Source of the DNA: Melieria omissa
Taxonomy: Eukaryota > Arthropoda > Insecta > Diptera > Ulidiidae
Reading direction: 5' to 3'
DNA: 64,000 nucleotides
NCBI GenBank assembly: GCA_963971225.1
Contig: OZ020268.1
Coordinates: forward strand, 115,529,572-115,593,571
Below, in pieces: positions 45,381 through 56,639 of this stretch. How positions within the stretch are numbered: position 1 is the stretch's first letter; every line of letters begins with the position of its first letter. A program made the position numbers and the translations under genes. Below the pieces are notes generated by a model. That model searched no databases and was not told the DNA's origin. It worked only from the letters and a program-made list of their open reading frames with translations.

Positions 45381-47372
45381 GAAATTAATGCACGAACCCA
45401 AATCGAAATAGCAAGTTTTAATCGTTAGAAGGGTTGTTGTTTTTAGTTAGTTATTTGTGAATACTTCTTTTAATGTGTAGCATTGCGTTAGCTCCTGAGC
45501 GATGCAATTCCTAAAAGGTCCTGAATGAATAATTTATGGACACTTTACTGGACCCCACCATGTTTTAGGTGCGTGGATAATCTGCGCAGGAAGATGATTC
45601 CCCCATCTGAACATCAAAGTATCCAAGTGGAATGCATGAGCTCGAATGTTTGAAGCAATTCCTCGGGAAAATGCCCGAAGTTATGGCATCAAATTGTTCT
45701 CCATCTTCTGTAAATAGTTACTAAAAAAACGTTTTGTAAGTAGGGTCACGCATGCCATGTTTCCCTTCTTTCTTTTCTTTTTTCTCCTGTTGTGCCCAAT
45801 AAACTTAATTAAAGGATTTTAAATTGGGTCAAGAATATCCAAATAGGTTTGATGTACTGAAGTACTGGTGTTGCTCCACAGCTTTTCTTTAATTTTCTAA
45901 TCTCAAATAAAGCTCGCTCCATCTCAGTTTTATCACAAATCAACAACAACAGTGCACTGACCTTCTGGTTTCAAATGAAAAAACCTTTTCATAGCAGCTA
46001 CCAACTCATACACTCAATGTTGATAATCTTATTTATTTCTATGTCTTATTTTATTTTATTTATTTTTGTCCAACACCAAACAATGAAATGTCCTTGACAG
46101 AACAGTGGCTTTCTACAAAACAAAACAAAGCAAATCCTTTCAACTTGTTTCTTCTTTTTTTATGTTTTTCTACAACATTGCTTTACGCTTTTTTAGTTCG
46201 TAATTTTTCATTGTTTTGCTTTGTCGCTGACTAGTTTTTTATTAGCACTGTCTGCGCTCATGTTTCGCAATCGCATTCTTACCTTCAACAATCTACGCCG
46301 TTGTCAACCACACCACTGTCACCGACCCCTCGGCGTAAAGGTACAAAAGTTTTCTTACTACTATTTAAAGTGCCAGAGAACTTTTCAAGCATTTTCCGTC
46401 CAATACTTTGCCTGGACTGGCTGTGTCCTTTCTCTCTCTCTCTCTCTCTCTTTGTCCTTCGAGCCCTTCCGCTTACAATGCGCTCGGGCGCCAACATTGC
46501 CTTATCTTATCAGCCATGACAAATGGCAATTGTAATTGGTTTCAAAAGTCAAGCAACAGTCGCGCGCTGACTACAATTTGAATAAAACTTTGACGGTCAA
46601 CGGTTTTTTATTTTCACTGAAACGCAGCAAAGTCGCTTGAAAATCATAAAATATTTTTAGCAACAAAAAAGTATATAAATACATAAAACAAGTTTTTTGG
46701 TGTTGTTGTTTGTGTTATTGTGACTGGCTTTAAGCTGTCGCACCGGCAGCCAGTGCGAGCGGCGACATTAAACGCTTGAATGTTGCTTGCAATTCAAGCC
46801 ACTTGAAAATTTATTGCTACAACCAGCGCAACAATGTTTTTCACATTTAGCTCGGTTTTCGGGGGGGGAAAACGCCAGTTGCTTTTTGAATTTTGGCCAC
46901 TTTTTTCGCATTGTTCGGTGTACGTTGAAGGCTATTTGGACGTTGTATCAACTGCTGTTGCTGCCAGTTTCATTTCCACTTTCATTGCACGTCCACTATG
47001 TCTGCTATCTGTTCTATTTGTGGTGCTGGCCTTTGGGCCTTGCGAACTTTTTTGCGCTGACTTTTTTATCTCTTCGTGTTTTTGATTTTTTTGTAATGGT
47101 TTTTTTTTTGTTCTTTTTGTTTCTGATTTTTTTTTCTCTCCCCTAAATAAAGCAGCAAACAAACGTCACCTTGGCTGGCTTTTGTTAGCTTTATTCGTGC
47201 ACTTAAATATGATGTTTTATTGTAGCATACTTTTAGGTAATTACATTTTTCAACAAATCTAATTTGTACATTTTTTGAAAGACTCTGCGCTAAGGCTAAA
47301 TGGTTTGGGATGTCGCATGTAGTTCAATTAGTGTTAAAGCTAAAAACAAAAACCCATATAAGTCAGCTGAAA
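45381..47372. other. No gene recognised, with (TC)n
   Basis: (TC)n at 46431-46451 and G8 at 46861-46868. Plus-strand ORFs at 46221-46535 and 46787-47146 are rich in Phe/Leu from T-rich tracts and show no known domain. Confidence 0.4.
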
Positions 47373-47807
47373 TTAACCCTCCATTACTATCGTCTATTAC
47401 ACTAATGCCATTACTATCGTTGGTGTAATCCACCCACAACTTTTTATTATCCGTTTTATTTATCCATTGAGGTAAAGTAAACAAAAACTAAATTTTTTCA
47501 TAATCAGAACATCATTACATGTAAAAACAAAAATAAATTGTGTAATTTTGTTAATTCATTTATTTAATATAAATATTTGTTTATGTGCATATCTCATTTC
47601 AAGGAAAAATAATATGAAATTAAAAGTTGTATTGGGAAAAAAGCCACATCTTGCACAATATTTAAGTTACGTTACTTGGGCTGAGTGATTTAGAAAGCTA
47701 AAAGAATAAATAATAAATAATTATTTAATAATTTTTTTCGGACCGAGGTAAAATTTTTCGTAAAAACTCAAACAAAAATCAAAAATATAACTGCTACTTT
47801 TAAAGGT

Positions 47808-48144
47808 TACAACTGTGTTTTTAGTTTTTCTCTTTGACGTCAGGATTTTTTTTTAAAGGACTTTGATATTTCAAGGACATGTTTATTTCAACGAATTATT
47901 TCAACAATTGAGCGCATTGTAGAATAACAATATCGATATTAAATGAAACAAAAACATTTCTAGAATCTTAGAAAATTTAATGTTTTGGTGCAAAAGGCCG
48001 AAGAGGTATTAAAAATGTCCTTTTAAAACTTTATCCTTGAATATCCTTGGAAATTTCCAAAAGCTATTGGAAAAAAAATTTGAAAAATATATCTTAAGGA
48101 CTAAAATGTACTTGAATTTCGTCCTTCTAACTTAATTATTTTAA
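47808..48144 (+). repeat. Dispersed repeat family C, interrupted copy
   Basis: Inverted match to 11285-11655. It continues after the nested element at 48145-48677 (TGAGATATAAACAATTTT there against CAGATAGAAAAAATTTT in the empty copy), which shows that the nested element landed inside this repeat. Confidence 0.8.
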
Positions 48145-48677
48145 CCCATATAAGCCCAGCCATTTTTTTGTCACTATTTGAATGAAACAGTTTTTTTAAG
48201 GGGAAGTGGGGTCGGACAATTTAAAAAAATTTTCCGATTTTTGGTTTTCGAGATATTTGGTGTTTAATAAATCGAACGCCAACACAATACAACAACAATA
48301 TATATTGTTGCTATAATAATGGTTTTATGGGAAAAGTGTAAATATATTTTCAAGAGTTCGATCAATTTTTAACAAGACTGCATAGTTACTTTTTTAAATA
48401 TTATTGTTTTTTAATGTTTTTCGGTGCTTTTGAAATTATGTCAAAAATTACCTTTTGTTTGGGGAATTCATACAACTGGAAAGAGGTGTGAGAAATGAAT
48501 ATATTTATCCCATATTTTACAAAATATGCCATGTTAACTTTTTGTATTCCTTATTACAAATCAGACCATCACATTATGCAAAACTTTCGCGTTTAAAGTT
48601 TAAAAAAGAGCCCAAAAAAATTTATGGAAAATGCTAAAGTTTACTGTTCGATTAATCGAACACTGGGCCGATATGGG
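48145..48677. mobile_element. Nested TTAA-type element, 533 bp
   Basis: Left flank TTAA (48141-48144), right flank TTGA (48678-48681). Ends: CCCATATAAGCCCAG and CTGGGCCGATATGGG, inverted over 15 bp with two mismatches. Near the right end is a perfect 18-bp palindrome, TGTTCGATTAATCGAACA (48645-48662); the left arm has a half-site-like AATAAATCGAACG at 48259. No recognisable ORF. The copy at 11.3-11.65 kb lacks it. Confidence 0.82.
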
Positions 48678-49129
48678 TTGAGATATAAACAATTTTGTGT
48701 TATACAAATTTTTTTACTTATCCTAAAGCATAATTTTTAAGGATTTTCTACCTATATTTTCTACTCTATACGTTATTAAAAAAAATGATTGCCAAAAAGT
48801 GAATATATGTAAATATGTAAATGTAATTTATAAAAAATAAAACTTCATTATTAATAATGGGTGTTAAGCATCCAGCAATTTTATAATGCCACTATTATCG
48901 TGGGTGTAATACACCCAGTTACTTTTTAAAACAATTGTATAAAAACCAATTGCTTTCTTAATACAAATGCAATAAATATGCAAAATATACTCTAAAACCT
49001 TCCGAAATATGCAAATATGGATTACATTATAACTTTATGTTGGTTTTAATGAAAAAACCTGTAGTTTACTGAGAAATTGAACTCACAGGGTGGATTCCAC
49101 CCTGACGATAGTAATGGAGGGTTAAGCAT

Positions 49130-51690
49130 TGCCTACCTTAAGGTGTGCGCAAAATTAAATTATAATTTAAACGTTGACAAGGGCATTGTCCAAAAAGTTC
49201 TATCACTATGCATAAACGTTGCCTTCTTCTAGGCGCTCTTAGCAATTTTAGTTGCCTTCTTATGCCTAAAAAAATATGAAAAAATACAAAAATGCAAAAT
49301 AGCAACAAAATTAAATTACGAGGCTTTAAATTGCCAAACTACCGAACATGGTCTACCTTTAGGCGCAACACACAATTTTTCGCTACTACCTGCAAATTGA
49401 ATTAGTTGACAGGGCCAGTGCAGGCAATTAACCAAACTACAATGCAGCTAAATAGGAATACAACAACAACAACGACGGCTGCGGTGACCGCTTTGCAGCG
49501 CATTTAATTAGCATTAATTTGTGCTCTATTCAAAATTTCAAAAGCGCCACTTAAAATCCGCACCTTTGAACCACCAACAGCCAACACGAGCAGCATAATC
49601 AACTATGAACACATACAGACATAGACACACCTGCTTAGCGTTGCTACCAAACAGCAAACAGCAACAACAAACAAAAGATAACTCAATTGGGCGCTGAGTG
49701 GCGTGCACAGTCCAACGCTGCTAGTTGCTGTTGTTGGAGCTTAGGCAAATTTTATATTTTTCCATGTGCAGCGCGTCTATGTATGTGTGTATTTGTGTGT
49801 GTTTTTGTAGGTAAGTTCAATTGCAGCGCAATTGCCCACAACAGCAACAACGCAACGCTTGGCTACAACAGTTGCCAACAAAAAAATTAACATGTCATTA
49901 TGTGACTCCGCCCGGCAGCTGCCCAATTCGCGCTGTCGCACTCAACTGCCGCCCAACTCTCTGCTCGCTATGCTGGCAGCTGAAATGCAGCGAAATTCGA
50001 CGTTGAATCTGATGTGAAGCTTACAAAACATTGAAGCAGCCAAAGGGGTACAGGGCTGCCGGGAGTGCAGCGCCGCTGCGTAGCTGAGTGCGTACACCAC
50101 ACGTGTGGCATGTTTTAAATTTGCATGCATAATGTATGCGCGCTGCATGGTGTCTGTCCGCTGTGTCGGTGTGGGTGTGTCGATGTGTTGGCAACAACTT
50201 GGCCAACGCTCAGGATGTTGGACAACATGCAAATAGCTGCTTGAGCGCTGACATGGATATGTCAGCGAAGCCAAAAAAGTTTGGCGTTGTGCAAACAAGA
50301 ACAACAAATGCCAACAACAACTCCCATACAAATATAGACCAAGTAAAAGGGCAGTGAAAGTGGCGTGCTTATTGTTGTTGTTTTTGTTGTTTCTTTTCGA
50401 AAAGTTACCCAACGAACGCTCGTTGCGTATGTGTGAAAAAAAACCGGCAAATTGTATTTTGCTCGCATATTTGACAGATGTTTCCGTTGTGTGGCAAAGT
50501 TCAAAGTGTTTAATGCCTTGGCAGCTCTACTCGCACTTCACACTGCACGCACCGCTCAGACGGACAGCTTGTAGAGCTAATCTGTCGCCTTATTTCATGA
50601 CTGACGCTTGCTTAGACGACCATCAGTTGGGTTTCAGGGGATGTTGGTTATTCTATTCAAAAGAGGGAGGAAGCTCACGTCAGAGTGTTTAAAATTCGAT
50701 TGTTGCTCGAATGACAAAATCGATAAATTTAAATTCACACAAATGTGTGTTGTGTAAGTTGAGCTTTATCGTTTTAAATCTTATAAATCGCACACGCACA
50801 ACAAAAGTGACACAACTCAAAATTTGTGATTTGAGCTAAATAAACATTTTTTTTTAATAACGAATAGGCCGTCCACTAGAAAATCCTTACAGATAAGTTC
50901 CAAGAATTTTTTTCTAATTTTACACTAGAAAATAAAAAATTTTGAGTTGTGACTGTTTTGATGATATTTGAATTCAATAATTTCCGAATTATTTGAAGTT
51001 ATGCCACTTTTTCTGAATTAAATAATTATAAATGACAGTTAAAAAGTTGAAAGAAAAATTTTTAAAATTCATAATTAATTTTAAAAATTAAAAATATATA
51101 CAAAAATTGTCAGAATTTTGCTTAAAATTAACTTTAACAAAAATTTATTTCGTCAAAAGTGACACAATTTGAGTTAGGACTCTTTTGCATTGAGCTGCAG
51201 CAATCAAATAGCATCAAACTTCTGACATGAAAAGAGACCTAACTGTATTTTGGCAACAGTTAAGAACAACAAAATATACTGAGCTTTTGCTGATTGGTAG
51301 ATTGATGCATTGTGCTCAGTATTAACACATAAACCCGAAAATTAAAAATGTTGAGTTGTGTCACTTTTGTAGTGCGTGTGCGAAATTATTTAAATACGTA
51401 TGTGCAAATGATTTAAATGGATCGCTTACACATGGAACAGAGACCAGCACAAGCAATGTTGACCGAAAAAGAACTTCAATGTTTTTTTATTTAACGAGAA
51501 GGAAGCATCAAAAGCCTAACTTCCGTCAGTGTGAGAGTTGGACTCACTGAGGAGGATTGATTTGAGCACCAAGCTCGTCGTTTGTCTCTGTTTCTATGCT
51601 TCTTGGCTCTCCTTGCCTGTCAGCTAAGTATGCCACCGTTCGACATTATGTTCCGTTAGTTTTCCACCATACTGTAACCGTTCGTCCATG
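49130..51690. other. No gene recognised
   Basis: CAA/GTT-rich and TG-type patches at 49465-49480, 49785-49805 and 50160-50185. ORFs of up to 156 residues at 49687-50692 overlap on both strands in a less AT-rich patch and show no domain. Sequence at 50700-51360 is AT-rich with several AAGTGACACAA / TTGAGTTGTGTCACTTTTGT words. Confidence 0.4.
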
Positions 51691-51699
51691 ATGCGTTTG

Positions 51700-51985
51700 C
51701 TGGTCGGCGGCTGTCATTGCCGGAAGCGCGACGCAGCTGTTCCGCTTTCCTCAACTCATGGCATTCCATCATGCCCGTAAGATTTCGAGGGCTTCTTTGT
51801 TCTTCACTCAACGAATTGATGGGACCTCGAACTGTACGTGGTTTTCGTCATCATTGACTTCAAAATCATAGTGCATAGTGTTGCATCATCGTCCCGAAAC
51901 CGAAACAAGTAACATAGCTGCGAAATGCTTCATATCCAGTGAGCAGTTGAGGGAGGTTAAAATTAATTTCGTCGTGGTTGCGCTG
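51700..51985 (-). pseudogene. LINE ORF2 C-terminal fragment, R1/I-like
   Basis: Minus strand from about 51972: FNLPQLLTGYEAFRSYVTCF matches the 'LTGHG.FR.YL..F' motif of the C-terminal zinc-knuckle region of R1-type and related LINEs. In another frame, EVNDDENHVQFEVPS matches the following 'DAEH.FF.CP' block, and MECHELRKAEQLRRASG matches the terminal helix. At least two frameshifts and a lost cysteine pair. It differs from the GHC..GTHA fragments elsewhere in the window. Confidence 0.68.
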
Positions 51986-52099
51986 CATCTTTCATCACTC
52001 AATCTCAATCTTGGAGGTTATGGTGTGTGTCCACCTGCCCTTCAATGAGCTATCCCATCGTTTCTACCAACTGTGAAGTGACAACCTGACACTCCACAG

Positions 52100-53530
52100 T
52101 TGAGGTTTCGACAATACATTTTGATTGTTGCTTTGAAACCCAAAAGTTGACAACCTCACAACTCCGATCGTATGGAAGACGCCCTCTGGTGGTGAACTTT
52201 TAAACCTTAAGGGGGGGGTAAGGGATAATTTGAATCAAAAAACACTTTTTTCGCTAATTTTTTACGGAGATGCAGCTGAAGCAAATTTATTGAAACTTTT
52301 TTTAAATTATAAAGCATCATTTAGAGAATATTTTGTGAAATTTTCGTAACAAAATATTGAAAAATAAGCCGGTGACAGCGGGTTTCCCAGAACGTCTTTT
52401 TGAAAACACGTTGTGCGGTGAACACGATAAGTCGGCGTAGAATTATCTGAAATCAAAAAAGTAGGCCAATTTACTTAGAGTATGAGTTAATCCTCCCCCC
52501 CCAATCGTTGAAAAGTTATTATTTGCGTTTTTCAACAATTCGTGGGCTACTGAAGCAAAAAACGCGATTTTGGGCTAAATTTTCCGCCATTTTTTAAATA
52601 AAAAACTACCTAAAAATAAAAATGGAAAAATTTGAAAAGTGTAGGGGGGAGGCATTTTATACCAAGAAAGTATGTTCCAAGTTTGAAAAGAATCCATTGA
52701 GTAGATTTTGCAGGATCGTGTTCACCGACTTCGAAAAAATGGTTTCCAGAAAAACGCGTTTAAATTTTTTCATTTCGTCATTTCGGAGATAAAGAAGGCG
52801 CCACTCAGGAGCGCATTATGTTGACAGTTTTGCTCCGATTGATTTGAAATTTTGACACAACATGTTAAACTTTAAGAAAATGTAAAAAAAAATCGATTTT
52901 CCGAAACTGCTCATCCCTTACCCCCCCCCCCCCCCCCCCCTAAATTAATTTTGTATTTTTGGTACTCACAAATTTTGGCGATCGCTGAATAAATCATTTA
53001 AATTGGTTCAGTAGTTTCCGAGATACAATGTTTTCTTGCTTACTACTACATTTACTAGTGGGCAGCCAATGGCATTGAAAATGGCCAATTTTGTATGGCA
53101 GCCCCCTTAAGACTTGGATATAGCGGGTAGATATGTTTGGAAGAAACATTCGAAAGGGAAAATAAATGGGTGTTGGTCATACATTTGATACGTCTGGGGC
53201 AACCTGGAAGCAGTGGAAGCCTATTGTGTAAATACGACCATTTTGTATGGGAGCCCCATTAAGGGTTGGAGGTAGGGTATAAATATGTTCGAAAGAAATG
53301 TTCAGTAAAGAAAACTAATGGGGGTCAGTCATAGATTTTAACCCTCTAAGAGCAACTTCTGACCAGCTGTAGAGCAATTTGTCGAATTTCCAGCTTTTCT
53401 CTGAAGTTTGACCTCGATGCGACGTCATTTAGCGCCACTCTAGTCCCAAAAATGTTTTGGCTCATGCACTTTTTCAACAAGAACCTATTATTAAGAATAT
53501 CTATACAACACTAAATCATGTCTAATGCAC
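52100..53530 (+). repeat. Dispersed repeat family D, interrupted copy
   Basis: Matches 23255-23958 on both sides of the element at 52211-52940. The left piece ends CGTATGGAAGACGCCCTCTG...CCTTAA and the right piece starts TTAATTTTGTATTT. Blocks are collinear with the other copy to CTATACAACACTAAATC. The pair gives a filled and an empty site. Confidence 0.88.
52211..52940. mobile_element. TTAA-flanked element with G8/C20 ends (family T1, copy 2)
   Basis: A 730-bp insertion in repeat family D. Left flank TTAA (52207-52210), right flank TAAA (52941-52944, one base from TTAA). Ends are inverted: G8 then TAAGGGAT on the left, ATCCCTTA then twenty C (52921-52940) on the right. Interior layout matches 604-1308. 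No ORF. The homopolymer ends make it easy to mis-assemble. Confidence 0.9.
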
Positions 53531-53637
53531 ACTGTTCTCTTTGTTGCTACCAGCACCAGCGTTGCCTCATTGGACGTTGTGAGAAAGGCACAGATGACCT
53601 TTAAAGCAGAAAGTCTGTAGACGCTTTAAAGTTACTG

Positions 53638-53756
53638 CCTGGTTGCTTTCTTTCAAGAAGAAACAGTGCTGCATTTACTGTACCAAAGTCAGTCAGTGAC
53701 CAGAAGGATACGAAAATTTTTAAGAATCCTCGACTTACTGCAGCCTAACTGAGCTT
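53638..53756 (+). pseudogene. LINE ORF2 C-terminal remnant
   Basis: One frame reads QEETVLHLLYQSQSVTRR then IRKFLRILDLLQPN and a stop. It matches the 'EET..HLLC.CPAL..RR...LG' block that follows the CxxC in the LINE fragments at 17048 and 61627, with the second cysteines changed. Upstream (53575-53637) is too decayed to read. Confidence 0.55.
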
Positions 53757-53969
53757 TGAACTCAAGTATCAGTGATAGAAAAATTCATTTTTAAAACCTC
53801 GTTTTTTCCGGTGCCTTAAAGTGACAGTTACCAAGCCACTTTTATATGCTTTAGTAAGCTTTTCAGAAGAACGCTGGCACTCTGACCTAACTTAGCCCAG
53901 CAAAAAATTTTCTCAATGTCTATAAATAATATTATACAAATTTCTATAACTTCTATATATAATATAAAT

Positions 53970-54135
53970 AATATTGTTACGAAAATGACCTCTACAAGTT
54001 CGTATCAGGATTGTGCTTGAAAATAAAACCACATCAATTATTCAGCGCAAAACGCATTCCAATACCAGCAATCAATTTATTTACAAATTTACACTGGTTT
54101 GTCTTTACACTACTACTATTCTACTACTACGCTTC
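53970..54135 (+). repeat. LTR-like dispersed repeat, copy 2 (partial)
   Basis: Begins TTGTTACGAAAATGACCTC and shares GGATTGTGCTTGAAAATAAA, TCAATTATTCAGCGCAAA and TTTACAAATTTACACTGG with 44836. Similarity stops near 54135. Overlapping ORFs at 54011-54244 are not preserved in the other copy. Confidence 0.55.
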
Positions 54136-56030
54136 CTCGATGAAGTCTTTCCTACATGGAAGAGAAAACTATGGATTAGAGCCAAACCGCATCGTCAAAA
54201 TAGGACTTGAAGAATCTAAGTATTGTTTTAGACAAAACTGCTAGAGAACTTATTAGACAGTTTGCTAGAAAGTTCAGTATTTTCAATACAAAAGCAGGGC
54301 AGCTGCAGCTGTTCCAGTGTCTCCCCGTCGTCTTCCGCCCTGCAGTTTCTGCAAAAAGAAATGATTTGAGTTGATTTTCCAATTTGGTTAAATATTTTGG
54401 GTCCTTACCTCTAGCATAGTTGAAGGTATTTGTGGAACAAAAAAATAGTTGTAAAAAAAATTTCAAGCACGCAACCTTTTGACAGTCTTCTAAGAAAAAC
54501 CATAATCCATGCATGACTTCGCCATCACGCAACACATTTCAATGACTTTTTGCAGGATTTACTCATAACTGCAAATATTTTTATTACAACAGAAGCAGCA
54601 GTAAGCTTCCATATGGTTTGAATACTTTACTAGTGGCCAGCCAACTTTTTGGCATTATTCAAAACGCTGCGCTTTAATCTTAATAACCAGCATGTTCACA
54701 GTTGCGTGCGCAGTACTTATTACTGCTTATTAACGTTTTCTCCATTACCAACGTTATTGTCGTCGCATTCAGCGCGAGTTACCGCCATTAATGTGATTGC
54801 TTTTTCAGCGAAACCTTTTTGCACACCTGACTGACAGATTAATTAAAGTTTTTCTGCTATTAGTTTTAATGCTCAAGCAGCTGCAGAACACTTCCCTGCA
54901 GTTGCAGTCACGCTGATGCCAAATTGCTGTGCGCTGTTCTCATCTAATTGAATGAAACTGTAAGCCGCTTACCTCTGCCCGCTGTTCTAATGATTTTTCC
55001 AGCTTTCAATTACAAATAATTTATTTTACATTTTTATCATGTTTCCCCTTTTATCTCAACTAAAACCAGTGCCATCACACTGATGCTGACCCCAAACGCC
55101 GCTATGTAATTTCACCATATAACAAATGCAAAATAACCTCGCTCCTCCATACCAATTCACACTTCCTTCAACTCTCTCTCTCTCTGTTCCGCACACTCTG
55201 CGTGTAATCGAAAATAGAAAACTGCATATTTCAAACGCTCAATTAAGCTTTGACTTTGGTGCATGCTAACAATGTTTGGAACGCGGCGAAAACAAAACCC
55301 GCACCGCATGGCGTATGAGTAACAAAGCTCCAATACAGACATTTTATGCAAAGTGCAACATCGACGTGAAAGGTAAGCACTTTTCCCAAGCCATTACAAT
55401 AAACTATTATGCGGATTTTCTCCGCCCACTACACTCCAGCGAACGTTAACTTAATCCCATTAAAATCCAATTCAGCATGAAAATTAAACTCGTGGCGCTC
55501 GTGTGGTGCACAGCGAACATCGCTGGATCGCTGAGAGTGAACCACTGAGTGAATGAGGGTGCATACAAAAATCACCTTTAAGAAGCAGCAACAATAACTT
55601 TTCTCTTAGCTTAATTTAATTAATAGAAAAAACCCCAAACAAAGCGACAACAACAACAGCAATAACGACATGAACCAAGTGGCAAAACCAAGCTGCGACA
55701 AGCATCCTGTGGCAGCATACAAGCTGGAATTAAATGAAGCCGAGCGCAGGCTAATTGGCAGCTGGAGACTCGGCTGCCAGTGTGCATCAACGTCAGCGTG
55801 TCAAAGTGTAAGCGTGCAACGACGATAATGTGTCGCGCTGTGGTGCACCAGATAAAAATGCATAATGAAATGGGACAGAATGCCACACGCTCAAACGCTT
55901 AACGACGCGTTGGGGTCTAGTCACAAGTGCAAGCGTTGTGTATTTGCGATAAGCGAGTAGGAGAAAGGGGCAAAGTGCAAAATTGCTTTGCAATCTGCTG
56001 GTAACAAATAAACATTTAAGAGGAAACAAG
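54136..56030. other. No gene recognised
   Basis: (TC)n at 55173-55186. ORFs at 54176-54535 minus and 55620-56133 minus show no known domain; the latter partly reads the neighbouring tandem repeat. Confidence 0.4.
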
Positions 56031-56031
56031 T

Positions 56032-56635
56032 GTTGAGCAAGAAGCAGCAGGAGTGCATTGACAGCAGCGACAACGGCGCGTATGAGCAACAATTTGCTAT
56101 GTCAAAGAAAAATTCAGTGCCAAGTTTGGGCATAAAATTTCAACAAATTAAAAACGATTGTTGAGCAAGCAGCAGCAGAAGTGCATTGACAGCATCCAGA
56201 ACGGGGCGTGTGAGTAACAATTTGCTATATGAAAGAACATTTAGTGCCAATTTTAGCCATAAAATTTGAACAATTAAAAAAGGATTGTTGAGCAAACATT
56301 GACAGCAGAAGCTACGGGGCGTATGAGTAACAATTTTCAATGTGAAATGAAAAATTGAGTGCAATTTTCGGCATTAAGATTTGAACAAATAAAAAATATA
56401 ATTGATGAGCAAGAAACAGCAGGAGTCAATTAACAGCAGCGACAACGGGGCGTATGAGTAACAATTTGCTATGTGGAATGAAAAATTCAGTGCAAATTTT
56501 GGATAAGATTTTGCATAAAATTTGAAAAGTAAAAGAAAATAATTGTTGGGGGCGTATGAGTAACAATTTTTTATATGAAATTTTTGATTTTTTATATGAA
56601 AAATTCACTACAAATATTTGCCATGAAATTGGTTG
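56032..56635 (+). repeat. Tandem array, ~125-bp unit, five copies
   Basis: Units start near 56032, 56160, 56286, 56403 and 56544 (lengths about 128, 126, 117, 141 and 90). Each contains GTTGAGCAA or a relic, GACAGCAGCGACAACGGGGC, GTATGAGTAACAATTT and an AAAATTCAGTGC block, with the first part lost in the last unit. Minus-strand ORFs with repeated LLLIRPVV-type strings are its translation. Confidence 0.88.
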
Positions 56636-56639
56636 TACT

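Larger units (their letters stand above)
47377..49121. mobile_element. TTAA-flanked piggyBac-like non-autonomous element with nested insertions
   Basis: A 1745-bp element with perfect TTAA duplications (47373-47376 and 49122-49125) and a perfect 18-bp inverted end: CCCTCCATTACTATCGTC on the left, GACGATAGTAATGGAGGG on the right. The CCC...GGG|TTAA layout is the piggyBac one. Subterminal copies of ATTACTATCGTTGGTGTAAT then CCACCC occur at 47410-47435 and, one to three bases changed, at 48891-48916, with an inverted counterpart at the right terminus. Inside lie repeat family C (47808-48144) and another TTAA element (48145-48677). No transposase ORF remains; the 60-residue ORF at 48455 is unrecognised. 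Confidence 0.92.

Noticed and set aside
49942..50412. 156-residue minus-strand ORF
   Set aside because: Overlaps several ORFs on both strands, composition follows CAA/TG repeats, and no domain is recognisable.
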